From contig JAZRWY010000024.1 in assembly GCA_045599945.1 (NCBI GenBank), forward strand, positions 1 through 36,621: a stretch of 36,621 bases of DNA, given 5' to 3'. The notes beneath the pieces were generated by a model. It saw nothing but the letters and a program-made list of their open reading frames with translations. It made no database searches and was not told the DNA's origin. The position numbers and the translations under genes are program-made. Within the stretch, counting starts at the first letter, position 1. Every line of letters begins with the position of its first letter. Source of the stretch: UMGS973 sp045599945 (GTDB lineage: Bacteria; Bacillota; Clostridia; Peptostreptococcales; Anaerovoracaceae). Positions 30,484 to 36,621 of this stretch are shown one piece after another.

Positions 30484-31995
30484 ATGAACTCAGAAATCTT
30501 AGTATTCATATTGTATTTTATCGCCATCTTTGGTGTCAGCCTTGTATTCTTCTTCAATGGCGCAAACAAGGGTGGTAAGGACTATTTCCTGGGCGGACGT
30601 TCCATGGGACCTTGGGTTACAGCAATGTCAGCACAGGCATCAGACATGTCAGGATGGCTTTTAATGGGTCTTCCCGGCTCCATCCTTGCATTTGGCTTCG
30701 GGCAGATGTGGATCGGTATCGGACTGGCACTTGGAACAGCTGCCAACTGGATCTTCTGCGCAAAGAGACTGAGAAGATTCTCAAAGGCGGCCAACGATGC
30801 AATCACACTTCCGCAGTATCTTTCCAACAGATTTGTAACAGAAAAGAAGACGCTTCAGGTTGTATGTGCCATCGTATTCCTGGTATTCTTCACGGTATAT
30901 GTTGCATCTGCATTCGTATCAGGAGCGACAGTATTCACCCAGCTCTTTGATGGAATGAATGAACAGTTTGCAATGGTATGCTTTGCGCTTCTCATTGTTC
31001 TTTATACCCTGTTCGGCGGTTTCAAGGCAGTATGCTGGACCGACTTCTTCCAGGGAATACTGATGCTGATTGCACTGCTTGCAGTTCCTATCATTGTCGT
31101 TGCAACGCAGAATCTTGACACATCACTTTTAGAAAATACTTACACATATACAGATGCAGTTTCCGGCGAAGCTGTTGAATGCAGGTTCGGCACAGGAATC
31201 TTTGATTCCAGCTGGCAGGAAATCGCGACAGGACTTGGCTGGGGTCTGGGATATTTCGGAATGCCTCACATTCTTGTAAGATTCATGTCCATTGAAAAAC
31301 CGTCCATGCTCAACAAGAGTGCAACCGTTGCCATCATCTGGGTAGTGCTTACACTTGGCGCTGCATGCCTGATTGCTTATCAGGGCAGAATGCTTGTAGC
31401 AGATGATCTCCTCCCAATCGGACAGCAGAAGACCATCTTTATCTTCATGGCAAGACAGTTCTTCCCTCCTGCAATTTCAGGATTCCTTCTGGCAGCAATC
31501 ATCGCTGCTGCAGTATCCACTGCTGACTCACAGATTCTGGTTGCATCCAGCTCCTTCACAGCGGACATCTATCAGCCGATTATCCGGAAGGAAGCAACGG
31601 AAAAGGAAATCCTCATGGTAGGAAGAATCGTAGTAGTTGTTGTTGCAGTCGTTGCATTCTTCATAGCATCATCCAAGGGCGCAGGTGCCCAGGCAATCAT
31701 GAACATGGTAGAAAATGCATGGGGCGGTTTCGGCTCAGCATTCGGTCCAACCGTTCTTCTTTCCCTGTTCTGGAGGAGATTCAATGAAAAAGGTGCCATT
31801 GCAGGCATCATTGTTGGTGCAGTAGTAGACGTATTATGGCTCACATTCATGAGCAGCACAGGCATCTATGAAATCATTCCTGGTTTCATCTGCGGAATGA
31901 TTGTTGCTGTTGTTGTAACTCTTGCTACTGAAGCGCCATCAAAGGCTGTAACAGATATCTTCGATCATGCAACAGATCGTTCCATCGACGACTAA
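30484..31995 (+). CDS. putP: Sodium/proline symporter (SSS family)
   Basis: A 503-residue membrane protein with about 13 hydrophobic helices. It couples Na+ entry to uptake of proline or a similar solute. Family markers are present: the loop KDYFLGGRSMGPWVTAMSAQ and ASDMSGWLLMGLPGSILAFG (the PutP region around the Na+ site), YTLFGGFKAVCWTDFFQG and AAAVSTADSQILVASSSF, which holds the second Na+ site motif ISTADSQ-like. The start at 30484 is set by AAAGGA 8 nt upstream; an open frame to 30379 runs through the promoter. Length and motif order fit PutP best, although related pantothenate or other SSS carriers are possible. It is monocistronic. Confidence 0.92.
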   Translation: MNSEILVFILYFIAIFGVSLVFFFNGANKGGKDYFLGGRSMGPWVTAMSAQASDMSGWLLMGLPGSILAFGFGQMWIGIGLALGTAANWIFCAKRLRRFSKAANDAITLPQYLSNRFVTEKKTLQVVCAIVFLVFFTVYVASAFVSGATVFTQLFDGMNEQFAMVCFALLIVLYTLFGGFKAVCWTDFFQGILMLIALLAVPIIVVATQNLDTSLLENTYTYTDAVSGEAVECRFGTGIFDSSWQEIATGLGWGLGYFGMPHILVRFMSIEKPSMLNKSATVAIIWVVLTLGAACLIAYQGRMLVADDLLPIGQQKTIFIFMARQFFPPAISGFLLAAIIAAAVSTADSQILVASSSFTADIYQPIIRKEATEKEILMVGRIVVVVVAVVAFFIASSKGAGAQAIMNMVENAWGGFGSAFGPTVLLSLFWRRFNEKGAIAGIIVGAVVDVLWLTFMSSTGIYEIIPGFICGMIVAVVVTLATEAPSKAVTDIFDHATDRSIDD

Positions 31996-32021
31996 GAGCA
32001 GAGTTTATAATACATACGGGG

Positions 32022-32047
32022 AAGGGCATGCTGTGGCATGCCTTTTT
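32022..32047 (+). terminator. Terminator of putP
   Basis: AAGGGCATGC (32022-32031) pairs with GCATGCCTTT (32036-32045) around TGTG, then TT. Confidence 0.8.
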
Positions 32048-32080
32048 CTGTGAAGATTATTGGATGAAAGGGAATAATGG

Positions 32081-32108
32081 TTGCAAATTCCATTCCATAT
32101 GGTAAAAT
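32081..32108 (+). promoter_or_regulatory. Promoter of the FAD-dependent dehydrogenase gene
   Basis: TTGCAA (32081-32086), a 16-bp spacer ending in TATGG, and TAAAAT (32103-32108): a -35 plus extended -10. Confidence 0.6.
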
Positions 32109-32154
32109 TGTCGTTGTGTGTAAAAGGTGACACACACAGAAATGGAGTAACAGG

Positions 32155-33528
32155 ATGAATAAATATTATGATTGTATAATTATTGGCGCAGGTCCGGGAG
32201 GAATATTTACTGCCTACGAGCTGCTGAAAATGAAACCGGATACCAGAATTGCCATGTTTGAGGCAGGAAACCCCTTGGAGAAGAGAGTATGCCCAATTGA
32301 TGGAGAAACGGTTACCAGCTGCATCAACTGCAAGACATGTGCAATTATGAACGGATTTGGAGGAGCAGGAGCCTTTTCTGACGGGAAATATAACATTACC
32401 AATGAATTCGGCGGAAACCTCCATGAGCATATCGGGAAAAAGAAAGCCATTGAACTGATGGAATATGTGGACGCAATTAATATGAAATACGGCGGAGAAG
32501 GATCAAAACTCTATTCCACAAAGAACACGTCCATTCATAAACTCTGCCTGCAGAACCAGCTGCATCTGCTGGATGCTTCTGTCCGTCATCTGGGAACGGA
32601 CAAGAATTATGTGGTGCTTGGAAATCTATATAATCTCCTGAAAGACCGGGTAGATATCTTCTTCAATACCAGTGTAGAAACCATTGAGAAACTGGAAGAA
32701 GGCTTTGCAGTCATTGCAGGAGAAACCAGATACGAATGCGAAAAATGTGTAGTATCTGTCGGAAGAAGCGGCAGCAAATGGATGGAGCAGGTCTGCAGAA
32801 ATCTGGAAATCCGCACTCTCAGCAACAGAGTGGATATCGGCGTGAGAGTAGAGCTTCCGGCAGCAGTTTTCTCACATCTGACAGATGAACTCTACGAGAG
32901 TAAGATTGTTTACCGTACAGAAAAGTATGAGGATAAAGTCCGTACTTTCTGCATGAATCCATACGGTGAGGTTGTAAATGAAAACACAAATGGAATCATT
33001 ACAGTAAACGGACACAGCTACGAAGATCCTGCAAAGCATACAGAATATACAAACTTTGCGCTTCTTGTTTCCAAGCATTTTACGGAACCATTCAATGATT
33101 CCAATGCATATGCCGAAAACATTGCAAAGCTTTCCAACATGCTGGGCGGCGGCGTCATTGTCCAGAGATTCGGAGACCTCATTTCCGGAAAGAGATCCAA
33201 TGAGAGAAGGATTGCGGAAAGCTTTACAACACCGACGCTGAATGCAACGCCGGGAGATCTTTCGCTGGTCATTCCAAAGAGAATTCTTGATGGAATCATC
33301 GAAATGATTTATGCGCTGGACAAGATCGCTCCCGGAACAGCAAATGACGATACGCTGCTGTATGGTGTGGAAGTAAAATTCTATAACATGGAAGTTGAGA
33401 TTGACGACCATCTGGAAAGCAGACACAAGGGTCTGTACATCATAGGAGATGGAAGTGGCGTTACCCATTCTCTATCTCATGCATCGGCAAGTGGCGTATT
33501 TGTTGCAAGACAGATTGCCATGAGCTAG
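32155..33528 (+). CDS. FAD-dependent dehydrogenase (COG2509-like)
   Basis: A 457-residue flavoprotein. The dinucleotide-binding motif CIIIGAGPGGIFTAYEL starts at residue 7, followed by the acidic FAD-ribose end AMFEAGNPLEKR. A conserved Cys block (Cys46, Cys56, Cys59, Cys62) then leads into MNGFGGAGAFSDGKYN, the hallmark of the COG2509 group. The C-terminal FAD segment GLYIIGDGSGVTHSLSHASA closes the fold. Members are common in anaerobes, but their substrate is unknown. The CxxCxxC block could bind a metal or cluster; that is a guess. GGAGTAACAGG precedes the ATG. It is a single-gene transcript with its own promoter and terminator. Confidence 0.88.
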   Translation: MNKYYDCIIIGAGPGGIFTAYELLKMKPDTRIAMFEAGNPLEKRVCPIDGETVTSCINCKTCAIMNGFGGAGAFSDGKYNITNEFGGNLHEHIGKKKAIELMEYVDAINMKYGGEGSKLYSTKNTSIHKLCLQNQLHLLDASVRHLGTDKNYVVLGNLYNLLKDRVDIFFNTSVETIEKLEEGFAVIAGETRYECEKCVVSVGRSGSKWMEQVCRNLEIRTLSNRVDIGVRVELPAAVFSHLTDELYESKIVYRTEKYEDKVRTFCMNPYGEVVNENTNGIITVNGHSYEDPAKHTEYTNFALLVSKHFTEPFNDSNAYAENIAKLSNMLGGGVIVQRFGDLISGKRSNERRIAESFTTPTLNATPGDLSLVIPKRILDGIIEMIYALDKIAPGTANDDTLLYGVEVKFYNMEVEIDDHLESRHKGLYIIGDGSGVTHSLSHASASGVFVARQIAMS

Positions 33529-33531
33529 CAA

Positions 33532-33565
33532 GAATCATCCCGCAAAATGCGGGATTCTCTTTTTT
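33532..33565 (+). terminator. Terminator of the FAD-dependent dehydrogenase gene
   Basis: GAATC-AT-CCCGCA (33532-33544) pairs with TGCGGG-ATTC (33548-33557) with a two-base bulge, then TCTTTTTT. Confidence 0.8.
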
Positions 33566-33577
33566 ACAGAACCGGTA

Positions 33578-33588
33578 TATGGTACAAT
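33578..33588 (+). promoter_or_regulatory. Extended -10 promoter of the D-Ala-D-Ala carboxypeptidase gene
   Basis: TATGG (33578-33582) followed by TACAAT (33583-33588), 28 bp before the ATG. TTTACA lies upstream but the 14-bp spacing is too short for a normal -35. Confidence 0.5.
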
Positions 33589-33616
33589 GGAATCAGAAAA
33601 GCTACGGGGAGGACGT

Positions 33617-34894
33617 ATGAATCATAGACTGTTTCGAAGCATGCTATCCATTGTTCTGGCATTGTCGCTAATCATTTCAATGACAGTCATATCGTCTGCG
33701 GAGGTGGCATCGGAAGCACAATCTGCCATATTGATTGATGCAAATACCGGAGAAGTGCTGTTTGAAAAAGACGCAGACACACAGAGAAGACCTGCCTCCA
33801 TGACAAAGATGATGACTGCCATACTGACAGTTGAAAATCTGGACATGGACCAGAAACTTACCATCAGCAAGCATGTAACAACCATCGGCGGAAGTGCGCT
33901 GGGGCTGAAGAAAAACGAGAAAATAAAAGTCAGGGACGTGCTGGGGGTCATGCTGGTATATTCCGCGAATGACTGTGCGGTCGCACTGGCAGAAGGTGTC
34001 GCCGGAAGTGAAGAGAAATTTGCGGAAATGATGACAGAGAGGGCAAAGGAACTTGGCTGTACAAATACAACCTTCAAGAACCCAAGCGGCCTTGATGCAA
34101 AAGGGCATATGTCTACAGCAAGAGACATGGCGCTGATTGCGAAAGAAGCCATGAAGCATCAGGAAATCCGGGATATTGTTGCAAATCCAACTTATCAGAC
34201 GACAAAGACAAACAAGCGGGAACAGGTATCGGTTCTGACTACGGACCGTCTGCTGTATGATTCCCTTTCATGGATTGAAGTAAACGGAAAGTCAAGACAT
34301 CCATACTATAAATATGCCAAAGGAATTAAGACAGGATATACGGAAAAAGCCGGCGGATGTCTGGCATCCTATGCGGTCAAGAATGATGAGGAACTGATTT
34401 CCGTAGTCATGAAGGCGGAAGCAATGACCAGGTTTTCCAGTGCCATTGAACTTCTGGAGTATGGGTTTGACAATTATGAAAACATTGAACTGGTCAGACA
34501 GGGAGATATTATCGGCAGTGCAAAAGTAAAAGGCGGGAAAGCAAGAAAGGTCGAAGCATATGCGGACCGGAGCTATCAGGCACTGGCCGCAAATGGAACA
34601 AAGGGCAATGCAAAGACGGAAATAGTCTTCAATGAAATTATCAGAGCACCCATCAAGAAGGGAGATAAGCTGGGAAAAGTAAATATTGTTCTAGGTGATC
34701 AGGTTGTCGGAAGTGTGAATCTGAAAGCGGCAAACAGCGTGGAACAGAGCTTCTGGGGAAAAATATGTGTCCATTCGGTATTGAAAGCATTGATGATTCT
34801 TGCCGGGCTTCTGGTAGCAGCTCTGGCAGCCCTGGTAGCGTTCAAGGGAAGAAAAAGAAAAAAACTCAGCAAAAATCCCAAAAATAAATACTAA
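33617..34894 (+). CDS. dacF: D-alanyl-D-alanine carboxypeptidase (DacF/PBP5-type)
   Basis: A 425-residue exported serine peptidase that trims the terminal D-Ala of peptidoglycan stem peptides. It has a signal peptide (hydrophobic to about 27, cut near ISSAEVA) and all three penicillin-binding motifs: SMTK (Ser61, Lys64), SAN (116-118) and KTG (238-240). A PBP5 C-terminal beta domain follows (about 295-375, including GDIIGSAKVKGG). The protein ends with a hydrophobic anchor (about 388-408) and a very basic cytoplasmic tail (GRKRKKLSKNPKNKY); a true TM anchor instead of an amphipathic helix is typical for DacF-like proteins. The start at 33617 follows GGGGAGG by 4 nt; 33587 lies within the -10. 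Confidence 0.93.
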   Translation: MNHRLFRSMLSIVLALSLIISMTVISSAEVASEAQSAILIDANTGEVLFEKDADTQRRPASMTKMMTAILTVENLDMDQKLTISKHVTTIGGSALGLKKNEKIKVRDVLGVMLVYSANDCAVALAEGVAGSEEKFAEMMTERAKELGCTNTTFKNPSGLDAKGHMSTARDMALIAKEAMKHQEIRDIVANPTYQTTKTNKREQVSVLTTDRLLYDSLSWIEVNGKSRHPYYKYAKGIKTGYTEKAGGCLASYAVKNDEELISVVMKAEAMTRFSSAIELLEYGFDNYENIELVRQGDIIGSAKVKGGKARKVEAYADRSYQALAANGTKGNAKTEIVFNEIIRAPIKKGDKLGKVNIVLGDQVVGSVNLKAANSVEQSFWGKICVHSVLKALMILAGLLVAALAALVAFKGRKRKKLSKNPKNKY

Positions 34895-34955
34895 AATGCG
34901 GACAAATAAAGTATAATCAATATATATTTTATAGATAATAACCGGAGGGAGAGTA

Positions 34956-36476
34956 ATGTATAAAGATAACAAAATTGTATTAGGTGATGCAAATGGAAAA
35001 GAGATTTTCATCAATCCTAAAATGGCGAACAGACATGGTCTGATCACAGGTGCAACAGGTACCGGTAAAACAACAACATTAAAGGCTCTTGCAGAATCCT
35101 TCTCAGAAGCAGGCGTTCCTGTATTCTTCTCAGATGTAAAGGGAGACCTGGCAGGAATGGCAAAGACATATCCTGTAACTTTCTGGGATATCTATGGAAA
35201 TGGAGGGATTCCTACAAGAACAACAATCTCTGAAATGGGGCCAACGCTTTTAGCGAAGCTCATGGACCTGAATGATACGCAGGCAGATGTTCTGACTGTA
35301 ACATTCAAGATTGCGGATGACCAGGGACTTCTTCTGATTGACACCAAGGACCTGAAGTCCATGCTTCAGTTTGTTTCCGAAAACAGCGATGAGTTTGCTG
35401 CATCCTATGGAAACATTGCAAAAGCCACAGTAACAACAATCATCAGAAACATTGTTGCTCTTGAAGCAAAGGGCGCAGAGCAGTTCTTCGCAGAACCTGC
35501 CCTGAACATTGCAGACTGGTTCTCAACAGGCATGGATGGAAGAGGCATGGTGAACATCCTTGATGCCAAAGAACTGGTAAACGATTCAACCATGTATGCG
35601 ACATTCCTGATGTGGATGCTTTCAGAACTCTTTGAGACGCTTCCTGAAGTTGGCGACCTGGATAAGCCAAGAATGGTATTCTTCTTTGACGAAGCACATC
35701 TTGTATTCAAAGACATCAACAAGGCACTGATGAATAAATTTGAACAGGTAATCAAGCTCATCAGATCAAAGGGCGTAGGCGTATATTTCATTACACAGAG
35801 CCCGAAGGACATTCCGGATCAGATTCTTGCACAGCTTGGAAACAAGATTCAGCATGGATTAAGAGCATATACACCTGCAGATGAAAAGGTTGTAAAGACA
35901 GTTGCCGATACATTCAGAGCAAATCCTGAATTTGATACATATGAGACAATCCTTGCACTGGGAACAGGTGAAGCCCTGATCTCAACTCTGGGAGAAGACG
36001 GTATTCCTACAATGGTAGAGAGAACAAAGATTTATGCGCCTGCAAGCATGGATCAGAACCTTACAGACGAAGAGAAGAGCCAGATGGTTCTCACAAGCAA
36101 TACATATCTCAGATACAAGGACATGGTTGACCGTGATTCTGCTTATGAATTCCTTCAGAGACTGGGACAGCAGAAGGCTCTGATGCTTGAAGAACAGAAA
36201 ACTGCAGCTGCTGAAGCAAAGGAAGCAGAAAAGCAGGCAAAGCTTGAAGCAAAGGAAGCAGAAAAAGCAGAAAAGGCAGCATTGAAAGCTGCTGAAAGGG
36301 AAAAGGCAAACAAGAAGAAGCAGATCAAGTCTGTTGCATCATCTGCAGTAGGTACCATCGGCAGAGAAACAGGAAAACTGCTGGGCAAGAAGGTTGGAGG
36401 AAACTTTGGAAAGACACTTGGCGGAAATGTCGGTGCGCAGCTTGGAAGAAGCATCCTCGGAACATTCTTAAAGTAA
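34956..36476 (+). CDS. HerA-like ATPase, DUF853 family
   Basis: A 506-residue P-loop ATPase of the HerA/FtsK superfamily (DUF853, E. coli YjgR relatives). Walker A is TGATGTGKTTT (31-41). Walker B is RMVFFFDEAHLVF (about 243-255), followed by the sensor region GVGVYFITQSPKDIP and the arginine-containing segment LGNKIQHGLRAYTP. From about 410 to 455 there is an Ala/Glu/Lys coiled-coil stretch (EAEKQAKLEAKEAEKAEKAA), and the last 45 residues repeat G-x-x-x-G units (GKLLGKKVGGNFGKTLGG), a glycine-zipper-like tail usual for the family. It likely forms hexamers acting on DNA, but its role is unproven. GGAGGGAGAG precedes the ATG. Confidence 0.9.
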   Translation: MYKDNKIVLGDANGKEIFINPKMANRHGLITGATGTGKTTTLKALAESFSEAGVPVFFSDVKGDLAGMAKTYPVTFWDIYGNGGIPTRTTISEMGPTLLAKLMDLNDTQADVLTVTFKIADDQGLLLIDTKDLKSMLQFVSENSDEFAASYGNIAKATVTTIIRNIVALEAKGAEQFFAEPALNIADWFSTGMDGRGMVNILDAKELVNDSTMYATFLMWMLSELFETLPEVGDLDKPRMVFFFDEAHLVFKDINKALMNKFEQVIKLIRSKGVGVYFITQSPKDIPDQILAQLGNKIQHGLRAYTPADEKVVKTVADTFRANPEFDTYETILALGTGEALISTLGEDGIPTMVERTKIYAPASMDQNLTDEEKSQMVLTSNTYLRYKDMVDRDSAYEFLQRLGQQKALMLEEQKTAAAEAKEAEKQAKLEAKEAEKAEKAALKAAEREKANKKKQIKSVASSAVGTIGRETGKLLGKKVGGNFGKTLGGNVGAQLGRSILGTFLK

Positions 36477-36487
36477 GGGGAATGAAG

Positions 36488-36621
36488 ATGGAAGAAAAAC
36501 ATCCATATTCGGATTATCTTGGAATAAAGATCACATATGCAGACGAAAACAGTGCAAAAGGAGAGATGGCAAACATGCCCGGACTGAGAGACTCCCTGAC
36601 ACATATGACAGGCGGAGCCTA
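36488..36621 (+). CDS. Hotdog-fold (PaaI-like) thioesterase, N-terminal part
   Basis: The window ends inside this gene; 44 codons are present. The peptide begins MEEKHPYSDYLGIKITYADE and continues AKGEMANMPGLRDSLTHMTGGA. The HPYSDYLGIKI and LTHMTGGA pattern fits the start of PaaI/YbgC-type hotdog thioesterases, which hydrolyse acyl-CoA, where the H-x-x-GGA segment opens the central helix. The start at 36488 is chosen because AAGGGGA lies 6-7 nt upstream; an in-frame ATG at 36482 directly touches that site. It follows the HerA-like gene by 11 bp and is probably co-transcribed. Confidence 0.7.
   Translation, partial: MEEKHPYSDYLGIKITYADENSAKGEMANMPGLRDSLTHMTGGA

Noticed and set aside
1..36621. 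CRISPR array, tRNA, rRNA, insertion sequence or prophage
   Set aside because: No regular short repeats with spacers, no cloverleaf or rRNA motifs and no transposase, integrase or phage structural proteins were recognised.

Overview
The window looks like a chromosomal segment of an anaerobic, low-to-moderate GC Bacillota (Firmicutes), most likely class Clostridia. The evidence is strong AGGAGG-type ribosome binding sites, many U-tailed intrinsic terminators, arginine codons dominated by AGA, a tandem glycine riboswitch of the Bacillus gcvT type, a molybdenum hydroxylase operon, and Gram-positive surface genes such as a DacF-like carboxypeptidase. No phage, transposase, CRISPR, tRNA or rRNA gene was recognised. 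The species cannot be named from this sequence.

Left edge (1-2.2 kb): a visibly more AT-rich stretch. It holds the tail of one ATPase-like gene, a complete AAA/DUF4143 ATPase (393-1706) and two homologous ~130-140 bp intergenic repeats, one on each side of the intact gene. The ATPase start codon sits at the foot of a 12-bp hairpin that contains its Shine-Dalgarno. A decayed fragment of a secreted surface protein follows (minus strand, ~2012-2200).

2.2-8 kb: small conserved proteins (DUF937, DUF1232), a Ca2+/cation:H+ antiporter, an ABC exporter with an acetyltransferase domain fused to its C-terminus, and a small DMT/SMR-like transporter whose leader carries a terminator hairpin abutting its ribosome binding site.

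8-11 kb: an amino-sugar operon (nagB, glmM, and a free-standing GlmU-like hexapeptide acyltransferase) that could run from fructose-6-phosphate towards GlcNAc-1-phosphate. 11-12.7 kb: a saccharopine dehydrogenase-family oxidoreductase behind a tandem glycine riboswitch with a mutually exclusive terminator, predicted to be a glycine ON switch.

12.8-20 kb: a CDI-immunity-like gene with an unknown partner, a cysteine-rich zinc-ribbon protein, a DUF218 membrane protein, an EamA transporter, a dGTPase and a lipoprotein. 20-24 kb: a Na+/phosphate cotransporter with PhoU-like tail next to a PhoB/PhoR-like two-component pair, a plausible phosphate-response unit.

24.4-30.3 kb: seven tightly packed genes: flavodoxin-like protein, divergent peptide deformylase, the three subunits of a xanthine dehydrogenase-family molybdenum hydroxylase (FAD, 2Fe-2S, Mo), a PNPOx-fold protein and an unknown protein. 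A 58-residue helix-turn-helix gene lies divergently upstream. 30.4-36.6 kb: PutP, an FAD-dependent dehydrogenase, a D-Ala-D-Ala carboxypeptidase, a HerA/DUF853 ATPase and the start of a hotdog thioesterase. Several promoters share a TRTGN extended -10 element with little or no -35.
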